A stretch of 48,129 bases of DNA. Source: an uncultured Anaeromyxobacter sp. (GTDB lineage: Bacteria; Myxococcota; Myxococcia; Myxococcales; Anaeromyxobacteraceae). Both the position numbers and the translations under genes were made by a program. Shown here one piece after another: positions 24,799 to 32,672 of the stretch. The notes under the pieces were generated by a model. The model saw only the letters and a program-made list of their open reading frames with translations, was not told the origin of the DNA and ran no database searches. How positions within the stretch are numbered: the stretch's first letter is position 1; the number at the start of each line of letters is the position of its first letter. The stretch lies in assembly GCA_903904005.1 (NCBI GenBank), contig CAIVAR010000033.1, forward strand, positions 1 to 48,129. Reading direction: 5' to 3'.

Positions 24799-25302
24799 AT
24801 GGACGCGCCCATGGATGACGGCCGCATACTGGAGATGAACACCGTCGTGCTCCAGGCCGCGGCCCGCGTGGAGTCCGCTGCGCAGGGTCTCTACACGGAC
24901 CTGGCCGGGCATTTTTCCTTCGACCCCCACCTGCGAAGGCTCTTCCTTCGCCTCGCGGCGGAGGAGGGGCAGCACGCGCTGCACGTCGAGTCGCTGGTCC
25001 GGCACTATCCCCGCTCCCTCTGGTCGAAGGATCTCGTGGGTCGGTACCTCAAGATCCTGGATGCGATGACCGACGAGATCGAGGCCAACCGGATGGCATT
25101 CCGGGAAAGTGCCGACTGCCGCCGTCCCGGGAGCGTGCTCCGGCAACTCTCGGACATGGAGACCCGCTTCAACCGGTTTCACGAGGTGGAACTGGCCAGG
25201 AGCGTCGAACCCAACGTGAACCGGTTCTTCGCGTCGCTCGCCCTGCAGGATGCGACCCACCGGGAGCTGCTCCAGATGGCACGGACGCGAATGGGGGCGT
25301 AG
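24799..25302 (+). CDS. Ferritin-like/rubrerythrin-type four-helix protein
   Basis: 167 residues, predicted all-helical. Metal-ligand candidates lie in ARVESAAQGLY, LAAEEGQHALHVESL, TDEIEANRMAF and DMETRFNRFHEVELA, with the EExxH pattern of rubrerythrin and ferritin-like diiron proteins. No rubredoxin domain or signal peptide is seen. The chosen ATG is at 24799. It may handle iron or peroxide, but neither is shown here. A perfect 8-bp inverted repeat lies 44 bases downstream. Confidence 0.65.
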   Translation: MDAPMDDGRILEMNTVVLQAAARVESAAQGLYTDLAGHFSFDPHLRRLFLRLAAEEGQHALHVESLVRHYPRSLWSKDLVGRYLKILDAMTDEIEANRMAFRESADCRRPGSVLRQLSDMETRFNRFHEVELARSVEPNVNRFFASLALQDATHRELLQMARTRMGA

Positions 25303-25345
25303 CTCTCGGCTACGCCCCAGAAGCACGAAACACGAAATAGAAGAG

Positions 25346-25382
25346 TTCCTTCGGCCAGACCTTTCGACCGTCCTCGAAGGAA
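25346..25382 (+). terminator. Inverted repeat after the ferritin-like gene
   Basis: TTCCTTCG (25346-25353) and CGAAGGAA (25375-25382) are perfect complements with a 21-base loop, which itself contains TTCGA/TCGAA. No T-run follows. The rest of 25303-25562 has a small GTCTC/GAGAC hairpin near 25500 and no gene that I can support. Confidence 0.35.
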
Positions 25383-25562
25383 GGGTCGTGGACACTGCGG
25401 GTGACAAACGCATCGGCGACGGTTCGCGTCAGTCGATCGAGAAGGAGAGGGGAGATTGGCCTCACCCATATAGAGACGCTTCACGGCGCGTGACCTGACG
25501 TCTCGAAGGGGCTGAGACCCAAGATACCGCCGAGCAACACGGTAGCCGCCCCCCGCCGTCGA

Positions 25563-25793
25563 CTACGCGGCTCGAAGTCCCTGGGCACGCTGGTCGGCGA
25601 ACCGCTGCACCTGCACCCTGCACTCCGGGCACGCGCGGAACCGTCGGTAGGCCGTGTCGCTCGCGGCGACCGCGTGGCCGCAGATCAGGACGTCGAAGTT
25701 CCGGGAACCCTGTCGCTCGCTCAGCTTGACGATCCGACGCCAGGCTTCGGGCACCGAGAACTCGCTGCGGCTGATCTTGCCCCTGCTCGCCAT
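25563..25793 (-). CDS. Small protein with CPEC-type zinc-ribbon-like cysteines
   Basis: 76 residues from ATG 25793 (MASRGKISRSEF). It contains VLICGHAVAASD and FRACPECRVQVQRF; the cysteines and histidine in CGH and CPEC could bind one zinc ion. Otherwise basic and unremarkable; no family is recognised. It could be a short regulatory or RNA-binding protein. The frame upstream is open but has no good start. Confidence 0.45.
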   Translation of the reverse strand: MASRGKISRSEFSVPEAWRRIVKLSERQGSRNFDVLICGHAVAASDTAYRRFRACPECRVQVQRFADQRAQGLRAA

Positions 25794-25925
25794 CTGTTCG
25801 TGTGCTCCTGGTTCGGGTTGGCGGTCCCCATCTATCCGGGAGGCGACCCGGAATCCAGGGAGGTTGCCACCCGAGGCCACGCACGCAGCAAGGCCAGCCC
25901 GTTGCGGGGCTGGCCTCGAACTCCA

Positions 25926-26295
25926 TCGGGCCGCTGGCCCGCAGTGAACTTCCCGTCTACGCCTTCGTCGCCTGGGCAGCGGCCTTCCGGGCCGGGGTCT
26001 CGGCGAGGACGCCTACCGCAGCGCCAGCCACCGCGCCGCCGACCGCGAAGAGGGCGCCGACGCCGGTGACGCCCATCACCATCCCGAAGATGATCAGGGC
26101 CTGGACCGCGAAGGTCGGGGCCACCGGCGTTCCGAAGATCCCACCGGCCAGCATGACGCCCGCGTAGCCACCGTAGAGCAGCGCAGGGAGCAGGGCGATG
26201 GCGAGGAAGAGGGCCAGTCCGACTGCGGCGCCGACGATGCTGGGGGTCTTGCGGTTCATGGTGTTCTCCTGGGTTCCGTCGAGGTTGGTAGACGG
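25926..26295. repeat. Duplicated segment, intact copy
   Basis: About 370 bases matching 28975-29226 at over 90 percent outside two deletions. It contains the whole 100-residue membrane protein gene, its ribosome binding site and about 35 bases of upstream sequence. Confidence 0.9.
25957..26259 (-). CDS. Small membrane protein (two or three helices), intact copy
   Basis: 100 residues. It starts MNRKTPSIVGAAVGLALFL and has hydrophobic helices with GGYAGVMLAGGIFG, APTFAVQALIIFGMVMGV and a Gly/Ala-rich helix GAVAGAAVGVLAE, ending in a basic, Ala-rich tail. A strong GGAGAA ribosome binding site precedes ATG 26259. Not recognised; the Gly-zipper-like helices could oligomerise. A second, damaged copy lies at 28827-29189, where the two deletions remove the second helix and shift the frame. 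Confidence 0.7.
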   Translation of the reverse strand: MNRKTPSIVGAAVGLALFLAIALLPALLYGGYAGVMLAGGIFGTPVAPTFAVQALIIFGMVMGVTGVGALFAVGGAVAGAAVGVLAETPARKAAAQATKA

Positions 26296-26505
26296 GAGGA
26301 GGTAGTGCAGGGGGCTTGCCAAGATCCCGACCCTGGAGTTCCGGGGGGTTGGCGGGGCGGGTGTCTGGAATCCCAGACGGAATGCCGGGGACTCCAGACC
26401 CGGGATGTGGGGCGCTGCGGGTCCGGGACCTACTTCGCCGCGCGCCCTCCGGCGTCGTCATTGCCCCGTGGAAATGCAGCCCCAGTGCTCGGATCCCCTT
26501 CATCC

Positions 26506-26634
26506 ATGATCGCGAGGGTGGAGCGAGGGTCCGACCGGCGCACCCCGCGATGGGACGTTCTGCGGCGGGTAGGCCTGGCCCTGGGCGGGCAGCTGGCGCT
26601 CGAGTTCGTCTCGTCCAGATCGACGGCGCGGTGA
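26506..26634 (+). pseudogene. Fragment of an XRE-family regulator
   Basis: 42 residues, MIARVERGSDRRTPRWDVLRR and then VGLALGGQLALEFV, closely match the second half of the XRE helix-turn-helix domain (..MIARIERG..PSWDTLRRLAEALG). The first half of the domain is missing, and the frame upstream has no similarity. It lies in the 376 bases between the intact duplicated gene and the next gene, which otherwise hold nothing that I recognise. Confidence 0.5.
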
Positions 26635-26671
26635 CGCCCGTGACGGCCGCCGCTTCGCCCCGGTTGCGCGG

Positions 26672-27037
26672 TCACTGCGCGGCGGGAGTCGCTCCGGGCT
26701 TCGGGCAGCGGTAGGCGACGCCGGTGTAGCAGTACGAGTACGGTCCGCAGTGCTCGAGCGACTCGGTGACCAGGTGCGTGGCCCCCTTCTTTCCGGCCGT
26801 CTTGACGGCATCGGCCTGGACCCGCTCGGTGTTCGGAGACGTCGCCATGAAGCGTTCCTCGAAGATCTCGCCGAGCGACTCGCAGCCCGACGGGAGGCCG
26901 GTCTTGTCGCCGAGGACAACTGGCGGCTCGGACCGGTCGTCGGCCCCGGCACGGCTCGACAGAGCCGCCGTCGAAAGCGTCACGACCGCAACCATGCACC
27001 GCGCCAGCATCCCACCTCGAACGTCACGAATGGTCAT
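26672..27037 (-). CDS. Secreted Cys-rich protein, RcsF/DUF4156-like
   Basis: 121 residues from ATG 27037. Signal peptide MLARCMVAVVTLSTAALSSRAGA. The mature part has GCESLGEIFEERF, then NTERVQADAVKTAGKKGATHLVTES and four cysteines in HCGPYSYCYTGVAYRC. The pattern Cys-x-x-Leu-Gly, an Ala-rich helix and Gly-Ala-Thr-His resembles small envelope proteins of the RcsF/DUF4156 type, which respond to envelope stress; this is a weak match and no lipobox is seen. The upstream LuxR-type gene ends 20 bases before it, so the three may form one unit. Confidence 0.6.
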   Translation of the reverse strand: MTIRDVRGGMLARCMVAVVTLSTAALSSRAGADDRSEPPVVLGDKTGLPSGCESLGEIFEERFMATSPNTERVQADAVKTAGKKGATHLVTESLEHCGPYSYCYTGVAYRCPKPGATPAAQ

Positions 27038-27056
27038 TGCAGTTCTCCCCCCGCGG

Positions 27057-28175
27057 TCACCCGGCCCGGCTGTTCCGGGACCTCGTCGCTGTCGGCCGCG
27101 ACGATGGAAGGGTACGGGGTGCCAGCGAGGAGGTCCCGTGGGCATCGAGCCGGGCGATTGGATCGGGAACCGCCAGCATCTCGATGGCCTCGCGCCGGGA
27201 GGAGAGCCCCAGCTTTCGCAGCGCCGATTCCAGCCGGGTGGAGACGGTGCTCGTGGCGAGGCCGAGCAGGTAGGCCGTGTACTTGTTGGAATGGCCCCGC
27301 GCGACGCAGGCGAGCACGTCCCGTTCTCCCTGGGTCACCGCAATGGGGTCGCGCGCCCCCGGGGCATTGCGGCGGGCCAGCAGGAATCGGCGCCCGTCGG
27401 ACTCGACGTGCTCCACCACCGACCAGCGCCCGTCGAAGAGGGCGAGCCAGATGTCCAGCGCCTCCTCCGGGTCGGCGTGGCGGAGGCGCCCGCGGGCGCG
27501 CTCCACGCGCCGCACGATGGCGCCCAGGCTGGATCGCGCGTCCCTGGACTCCGCCACTCCCTTCGCGTCGTGGACCTTGCCCGCGGGGTCGAGAACCGCC
27601 TCGACGTCCGGAGCGAGCCCGTCCGGCCGCGGCGGATCGACCGACGCCCTCCGGCGCAGCCGGATCGCCGCGCAGAGGTGGGCCGTGGCCCGGGCGAGTT
27701 GCCACCGGGTTCGTGGAGGTATCGTGACGTCCTTCCGGTACGGGACGGAGACGAGGAGGCTCGGTCCCACCGGTTCGGCCGACAGCACGCCCAGGCAATC
27801 CTTGAAGAGGGGCCATTCCCGGAACAGCGCCCGGATGGGTTCGAGAGCGCTGGCCGGGATGCAGGAGCCGCGTTCGCTCGACCAGCAGACCACCGACGGA
27901 TTCGGGGAAAGGATGGCCCGCAGCGCCGCGGGATGGTGCTCCCCCAGGTAGGCGTACATGGCTTGCCAGGCCGCGGGAAGCCAGTCGGGTATCTCGTCGC
28001 GACCCACCCAGTTCCCGACCGTGGCGCCCGCCTCCTCGAAGTCGACGATCCCCGCCATGGCGCCCATGTCGCGCGCCAGCGGCCCGAAGGCCTCCACGAT
28101 CGGTGAGAGCCACTGCTCGTCGCTCGAGGCAGGGGCGTATCCGGCCTCGATGATGCGGATCGCGTCCACCTTCAT
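27057..28175 (-). CDS. LuxR-type transcriptional regulator, long form
   Basis: 372 residues from ATG 28175. The C-terminal helix-turn-helix of the LuxR/FixJ family is clear: VTQGERDVLACVARGHSNKYTA followed by LATSTVSTRLESALRKLG. The N-terminal 280 residues (from KVDAIRIIEAGY) have no domain that I can name; no receiver phosphorylation motif is seen, so it is probably ligand- or partner-controlled. ATG 28175 overlaps the upstream LuxR-type stop in ATGA, which argues for this start rather than MDMGDAMK at 28193. Confidence 0.75.
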   Translation of the reverse strand: MKVDAIRIIEAGYAPASSDEQWLSPIVEAFGPLARDMGAMAGIVDFEEAGATVGNWVGRDEIPDWLPAAWQAMYAYLGEHHPAALRAILSPNPSVVCWSSERGSCIPASALEPIRALFREWPLFKDCLGVLSAEPVGPSLLVSVPYRKDVTIPPRTRWQLARATAHLCAAIRLRRRASVDPPRPDGLAPDVEAVLDPAGKVHDAKGVAESRDARSSLGAIVRRVERARGRLRHADPEEALDIWLALFDGRWSVVEHVESDGRRFLLARRNAPGARDPIAVTQGERDVLACVARGHSNKYTAYLLGLATSTVSTRLESALRKLGLSSRREAIEMLAVPDPIARLDAHGTSSLAPRTLPSSRPTATRSRNSRAG

Positions 28176-28594
28176 GGCGTCCCCCATGTCCATCCTTCGC
28201 GCGTGGCGAGCGCGATCAGTTCGGCGCGCGACCCCACCCGGAAGCGCCGGAAGAGGCTGTCCACCTGGTGCGCCACGGTCCGCTCCGACCGCCGGCGTCG
28301 CCAGGCGATCTCGGTGTTGGAGAGACCCCGGAGGAGCAACTCGAGCACCTCCCGCTGCGCGGGTGCACCTGGAGGGACCGGATCGGAGGTGCCCGGCCCC
28401 GATGCCGCCGCCGGTCGCCCCCGAGGCCATTCCAGCAAGGCGAAGGTCTCGCCGCCCTCGTCGAACGTGTCGACGACGAGGCCGGCAGGCGGACGGAGCG
28501 TCGGATGGGGCGGGATCGCGGCCGCGCCAGGTCTCGTCGCACTGCCTGTCGGCACGGCCGTCGCTGCCGGGATTCCGTTCGCTGTCCGGACCAT
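28172..28594 (-). CDS. LuxR-type transcriptional regulator, short form
   Basis: 140 residues from ATG 28594, chosen because GGGAGG lies 5 bases upstream; an ATG at 28633 is possible. It holds a C-terminal LuxR-type helix-turn-helix (REVLELLLRGLSNTEIAWRR, then VAHQVDSLFRRFRVGSRAEL) after a Pro/Ala/Gly-rich N-terminus without a receiver domain. It is translationally coupled to the following, longer LuxR-type gene. The short N-terminal part suggests it was cut from a longer regulator or works as a DNA-binding partner. Confidence 0.7.
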   Translation of the reverse strand: MVRTANGIPAATAVPTGSATRPGAAAIPPHPTLRPPAGLVVDTFDEGGETFALLEWPRGRPAAASGPGTSDPVPPGAPAQREVLELLLRGLSNTEIAWRRRRSERTVAHQVDSLFRRFRVGSRAELIALATREGWTWGTP

Positions 28595-28974
28595 CCGCGC
28601 CTCCCCCCTCGGGGCTTCACGCGCCGAGGCCATGGAGCCGCCGGGATCCCGGGACGAGGACGGTGTCGGCGCGAGGGGAGTGTCGGTCGCCCGGGATGTC
28701 GGGCGGGCTTCCAGTTCACGAACTGTGCGCCGTCGCGCGAATGGGTGTCAAGGGCGCCGCCAAGAGGACAGGCCGGAACCCCTTCGGTTTCCCGAGAGAT
28801 TCCGGCCTCATTAAACTGTAAGGCAACTACTCCAACCTGGCGACGGCACGCTGCTTTTCTCCTGAAACACCAGTCAGCCAGGGCTTCGGTCGTGCCAAGT
28901 CACTCTCCGTGAGATCCGACGAGGTACCAGGAAGTCCCGCTGGGAATGGCACGCAGGAGGCACGGGGAGGCAGC
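28595..28974. other. Intergenic region with a palindrome, no gene seen
   Basis: No frame with coding character. A perfect inverted repeat AGGCCGGAA (28770-28778) and TTCCGGCCT (28800-28808), 21 bases apart, is followed by TCATTAAACTGT, an AT-rich patch that stands out from the surrounding GC. It could be a terminator for plus transcription or a regulatory palindrome upstream of the LuxR-type genes. Confidence 0.4.
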
Positions 28975-29189
28975 TCGGGCCTCTGGCCCGCAGTGAACTT
29001 CTCGGCTACGCCTTCGTCGCCTGGGCAGCAGCCTTCCGGGCCGGGGACGCCCATCACCATCCCGAAGATCCCACCGGCCAGCATGACGCCCGCGTAGCCA
29101 CCGTAGAGCAGCGCGGGGAGCAGGGCGATGGCGAGGAAGAGGGCCAGTCCGACTGAGGCGCCGACGATGCTGGGGGTCTTGCGGTTCAT
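28827..29189 (-). pseudogene. Damaged second copy of the small membrane protein
   Basis: Identical to the first 42 residues of the gene at 25957-26259 apart from A12S (MNRKTPSIVGASVGLALFL), then two deletions remove TPVAPTFAVQALIIFG, in frame, and most of the C-terminal helix, with a frame change, after MVMGV. The shifted frame continues to 28827 with unrelated sequence (120 residues in all). The first deletion lies between short GATCTTCGG-like direct repeats. The ribosome binding site and start are intact, so a truncated product may still be made. Confidence 0.75.
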
Positions 29190-29226
29190 GGTGTTCTCCT
29201 GGGTTCCGTCGAAGGTTGGTAGACGG
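28975..29226. repeat. Duplicated segment, second copy with two deletions
   Basis: Copy of 25926-26295, shortened to about 252 bases by two internal deletions of 48 and about 70 bases. Outside them only a few substitutions are seen, including one extra A in the upstream region (GAAGGTTGGTAGACGG). Confidence 0.9.
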
Positions 29227-29460
29227 ACCGCCGGGGAGTCCAGACCGGTCCCAGTGTGCTCCCGAAAGCCACCTGTCCGCTGGCACTGGAGATGTGCCCG
29301 GGAGCGCCAGGTGAAGGCCCCTGATGGGTGTGAGCAGCCCCTCCCCACCTGGCAATCTGTCTGCAGCGTTCGGCGAGTGCCAAGCGATAGGGCGATGCGG
29401 ACGAGGGTTCAGTTGGACGGGCCCGCGCGCGCCGCAGGGCGGGTGGCTCCCGGGGAGCCA

Positions 29461-29670
29461 GGAATCTCCTCCTGGATCACCCGTGCGGTTCTCCTCGAGC
29501 TGGAGTCGCGCGGCGTCTCCGCCGCCCCCTTCCTCATCACCTGGGTTCGCGCAGCCATCGTGCACGTCGGGTTCTTCCGGCTCCACCATCCGTACGGTGG
29601 CGCTGCGGGAGTCCGCCGTGGCGATGCTGGTGGCCAAGGACATGACGGTGGCAGACGTTGCCCTTCACGG
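29461..29670 (+). pseudogene. Possible decayed AraC-type regulator fragments
   Basis: Two adjoining pieces in different frames. The first (29461-29544) reads GISSWITRAVLLELESRGVS, like the opening of AraC regulators with a PF12625-type N-terminal domain; the second (about 29597-29670) reads ALRESAVAMLVAKDMTVADV, like the first helix-turn-helix of AraC proteins (..VRRERAxxLLxxxxLsVaeVA). The middle of such a gene is missing. The rest of 29227-29798 shows no gene. Confidence 0.3.
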
Positions 29671-29798
29671 AATGCCGAGGGGCCAGGTCCTCGCGTGCGG
29701 GTCCGCGCCGGGGCCTGCAGTCCCCGGCGGGTCTGCACGGAAATGACTGCCCTTGGCGGATTTGGATGCTGGTAGGGTGAAAGGGATTGGAGAACCCC

Positions 29799-30434
29799 TT
29801 GCGAAACCTGCTCCTCACGACCGCCGTCCTCTTGACCCTCGCCGCGCCCGCCGCCGCGCAGACCCCGTCACCGGAGCCCGGCAGGCTGTTCCAGGCCGCG
29901 CCTCCGGCACCGACCTGGAACAACGTGGCCAGGGTGAACCTGGGCGTCGGGTTCTACAATTCCGGTTGGTACAACTGCTACACGGTCTGGGGCTACGCCT
30001 GCACGAGCGGTACCTACTCCAGTTACATCCCGTTCCTCGTGGGCCCGCAGGTCGACTTCCATCTGGGCGGCATGCACAACGTCAGCGTGGGGCTCACGGT
30101 GGGCATCGGTACCGCCACGCTCACCTATTACGATCAGTTCAACGCGCTCCTGACGCAGACCGCCAACGCGACCCTCTGGGAGCCGACGGTCGACTACGTC
30201 GCCAAGTTCGGATCGCCGACCAACGATGTGGTGAGCCGTTTTCGCGTGGGTGGGGCCATGTACATCGGTCCCAACTCCCGGCTGGGTGGTGCGGGCCGTA
30301 TCGGCGCAGGGGCGTCGCTGCTCAACACGAGGCGCCTCGGGGTGGGGCTCGACCTGGTGTTCGAGGGGGGCGGCTACGACGGACGGTGGATCGGAGGGCT
30401 ACAGCTCCTGGTCTCCCCCGAGATCCACTTCTAG
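29799..30434 (+). CDS. Predicted outer-membrane beta-barrel protein
   Basis: 211 residues from TTG 29799, picked for GGAG 6 bases upstream; an alternative TTG at 29787 adds 4. Signal peptide RNLLLTTAVLLTLAAPAAAQ. The mature part is made of alternating strands with aromatic girdles (RVNLGVGFYNSGWYNCYTVW, PQVDFHLGGMHNVSVGL, LGVGLDLVFEGGGYDG) and ends with the terminal aromatic signal PEIHF, typical of outer-membrane proteins inserted by BamA. About eight strands are likely. Function unknown. It converges with the acid-resistance operon and overlaps its last gene by 4 bases. Confidence 0.75.
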   Translation: MRNLLLTTAVLLTLAAPAAAQTPSPEPGRLFQAAPPAPTWNNVARVNLGVGFYNSGWYNCYTVWGYACTSGTYSSYIPFLVGPQVDFHLGGMHNVSVGLTVGIGTATLTYYDQFNALLTQTANATLWEPTVDYVAKFGSPTNDVVSRFRVGGAMYIGPNSRLGGAGRIGAGASLLNTRRLGVGLDLVFEGGGYDGRWIGGLQLLVSPEIHF

Positions 30435-31462
30435 GCGACCGGCCAGGCGTCGATCTCGGCCAGGACCTCGGCGGCCAGCGCGACCAGGGAGGGTTCGTAG
30501 CGCCTGCGCAGCGGGACGAAGTCGGCCCAGGCCCGATCCCGGTCCGGGGACACCTTGGCCCCCGCGGCGGCCAGCCGGTCGAGCGCGACGTCGAACTGGG
30601 CTCGGCTGACGAGACACCCCGGAGCAGTGCCCACCTGCACCCTCATCGACGAGGCCACCGCCGCGAGCGCCCGCTCCCCGGTCTCCAGGCAGATCAGCGC
30701 ATGTCCCCGCGGAGGGGCCCCGAGCGCGGCAATCGCCAGTGCGGCGGTGTCGAGGACCACGGCGCTGGCGTTCACCCAGGACTCGCCTGGCCAGTAGGAA
30801 GGGGCAATGGTCAGGCCGGGCGAGAGCGACTGGGCGGCGCCGAGGGTGCGAAACCATGCCTCCCAGTCGTACCAGTGCTCGCCGAGTGCCTCGGGCCGCC
30901 CGGATCGCAGGTACCATTCGAGCAGCGCGACCCCCGTGGCCGGATGCCCCGTCCGAACGTAGACGGCGTCCACCCGGTCCGTTCGCGCCTGGATGATGCC
31001 CAGGTAGCCCGGCACGAAGGACAGGATGTAGACGATCACGAAGAGCCCCATGCCTCCCTCGGCGATGGAGATCACCTGTCCGATGGTGCCCGGGGGCGTC
31101 TTGTAGCCGAGCGTGCTGAGCGCCGAACCGCTCGTGAGGAGGGCGTCCAGCCACGTGGATGAGGCGCCGGCGGCGCGGTAGAGGAACGCGAACGCCAGGA
31201 TCCCGTGCAGGTACCAGGCCCCCATCAGTACGAAGAGGGAGACCGGCCAGAACCAGAGGAGCCGACGGTCGAACTGGCCAGGGCTCCGGCCGCGTCCCAG
31301 GAAGTTGCGGAACAGGAACCAGGTCGACCGGGCCGTGAAGTCCCGGATCGGGTCCCGGCGGTGCCGCTCGAGCAGGGTCACCGTGATGAGCGAGCGGAAG
31401 AGGAGCACGAGAAGCCAGAGGCCGACCAGCACCTCGAGGATCTGAACGATCCGCGCGCTCAA
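30431..31462 (-). CDS. Two-TM ion-channel-like membrane protein
   Basis: 343 residues from TTG 31462. Hydrophobic N-terminal segments lead to a pore-like element: ALLTSGSALSTLGYKTP, whose TLGY resembles the TVGYGD filter of K+ channels, followed by a helix GMGLFVIVYILSFVPGYLGI. Charged cytoplasmic sequence fills the rest. It lacks the full GYGD filter, so ion selectivity is uncertain. The TTG overlaps the previous stop by 4 bases. As last gene of the glutamate acid-resistance operon it could adjust membrane potential in acid; that is inference. Confidence 0.6.
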   Translation of the reverse strand: MSARIVQILEVLVGLWLLVLLFRSLITVTLLERHRRDPIRDFTARSTWFLFRNFLGRGRSPGQFDRRLLWFWPVSLFVLMGAWYLHGILAFAFLYRAAGASSTWLDALLTSGSALSTLGYKTPPGTIGQVISIAEGGMGLFVIVYILSFVPGYLGIIQARTDRVDAVYVRTGHPATGVALLEWYLRSGRPEALGEHWYDWEAWFRTLGAAQSLSPGLTIAPSYWPGESWVNASAVVLDTAALAIAALGAPPRGHALICLETGERALAAVASSMRVQVGTAPGCLVSRAQFDVALDRLAAAGAKVSPDRDRAWADFVPLRRRYEPSLVALAAEVLAEIDAWPVA

Positions 31463-31701
31463 GGCGTCGCCTTCCCCGCGACCCGGGTCGCCTCGAACTC
31501 CCCGCACCACCAGTCCGGGAGCACCCGCGGCCACGCCACCCCGCCCGCGCTCCAGGTGTCGGGATCGACGCTCGAGGCCCCCAGCAGGGCCGGGGGATTG
31601 CGGCGGCAGGCACCGGCTCTACCGGCGGCGCCAGCGAAGAAGCGGCATTCGCCGCAGCGGGAGGCGAGGTCGGGCACCGGGGCTCCCGTCCGGCTGATCA
31701 A
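31459..31701 (-). CDS. Small Cys-rich protein of the acid-resistance operon
   Basis: 80 residues from TTG 31701. The cysteine pattern is CGECRFF, CRRNPP and WWCGEF, with conserved Trp-Pro between, resembling small zinc-ribbon-like or redox proteins found with varied metabolic genes; I cannot assign a function. The TTG overlaps the glutaminase stop by 4 bases and its own stop overlaps the next gene by 4, so it is tightly coupled to both. Confidence 0.6.
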   Translation of the reverse strand: MISRTGAPVPDLASRCGECRFFAGAAGRAGACRRNPPALLGASSVDPDTWSAGGVAWPRVLPDWWCGEFEATRVAGKATP

Positions 31702-32639
31702 GCCTTGCGAGCGAAGAGGTTCAGGCCGAACTGCTCGGAGAGCGCCTGTGCCGCCAGCTGGCCGCGCACGCTGTTCCCGAACTCGTCGAGCGGTGGGGAG
31801 TAGGCGCCGATGGCCAGCTTCCCGGGGACCACGGCCAGGATTCCCCCGCCGACGCCGCTCTTGCCCGGCAGGCCGACCTTGTACATCCAGTCGCCGGTCG
31901 AGTCGTAGAGCCCGCTCATGCACATCTCGGCCAGGATCTTCGGCACGTTGCTCGACTGCACGACCTGCTTTCCGGTTCGCGGGTTGACCCCGCCGTTGGC
32001 GAGCGTCGCGCCCATCGTCGCCAGGTCTGCAGCGGTGATGTTGACCGAGCACTGCCGGGTGTAGACGTCGGTTGCCTCCATCGGGTCGGAGTACATGTAG
32101 CCGTAGCTCTGCAGCAGCCAGGCGATGCCCCGGTTGTGCTGGTTCGTGTCGGCTTCGGACTTGTAGATCACCTCGTTCACGGTCAGCGGCCGCCCTGCGA
32201 AATCGCCGTACGTGGAGATGATCTGGGCCCACCGGTCGTCCTTCGACTTCGCGGCGACGAGGCTGGTCGTGGCGATGGCCCCGGCGTTCACGAAGGGGTT
32301 CTGCGGCTTCCCCTTGTGCAACTCGATGGCCATCACCGAGTTGAACGGCTCCCCGGTCGGATCGGCCCCGATCTTCTGGCGAAGGGCGGCGGGCCCGATC
32401 TGGTCGAGGACACGCGCCAGCGTGAAGACCTTGCTGATCGACTCGATGGCGAACTCCTGCCGGGAGTCACCCGCCTCGATCACGGTGCCGTCCGCGAGCA
32501 CCACCGCCAGCCCGAAGAGCCGGGAAGGTACCTGGGCAAGCGCCGGGATGTAGTCCGCGTTCTTGCCGTCCTTCACGCCGGAGAAGCTGGCGATGGTGGC
32601 GTTCACGGCCTTCTGGAGGGAATCCTTGTCGATGGTCAT
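31698..32639 (-). CDS. glsA: Glutaminase (Ser/Lys beta-lactamase-like type)
   Basis: 313 residues, standard for the glutaminase A/YbaS family, which hydrolyses glutamine to glutamate and ammonia. Catalytic Ser-x-x-Lys is in [10 protein letters not shown], with [31 protein letters not shown] and [12 protein letters not shown] completing the active site, the last containing a KSGVGGGI motif. In E. coli YbaS ammonia release supports acid resistance; the same role is inferred from its position between the antiporter and the channel. ATG 32639 follows the antiporter by 33 bases and has GAGGAGACGAG upstream. Confidence 0.95.
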   Translation of the reverse strand: MTIDKDSLQKAVNATIASFSGVKDGKNADYIPALAQVPSRLFGLAVVLADGTVIEAGDSRQEFAIESISKVFTLARVLDQIGPAALRQKIGADPTGEPFNSVMAIELHKGKPQNPFVNAGAIATTSLVAAKSKDDRWAQIISTYGDFAGRPLTVNEVIYKSEADTNQHNRGIAWLLQSYGYMYSDPMEATDVYTRQCSVNITAADLATMGATLANGGVNPRTGKQVVQSSNVPKILAEMCMSGLYDSTGDWMYKVGLPGKSGVGGGILAVVPGKLAIGAYSPPLDEFGNSVRGQLAAQALSEQFGLNLFARKA

Positions 32640-32672
32640 CTCGTCTCCTCGTGGGCAATCGTGGCGGACATC

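Noticed and set aside
25303-25562. tRNA or small gene in the gap after the ferritin-like gene
   Set aside because: No cloverleaf pairing, no TTC loop motif and no coding frame of plausible composition.
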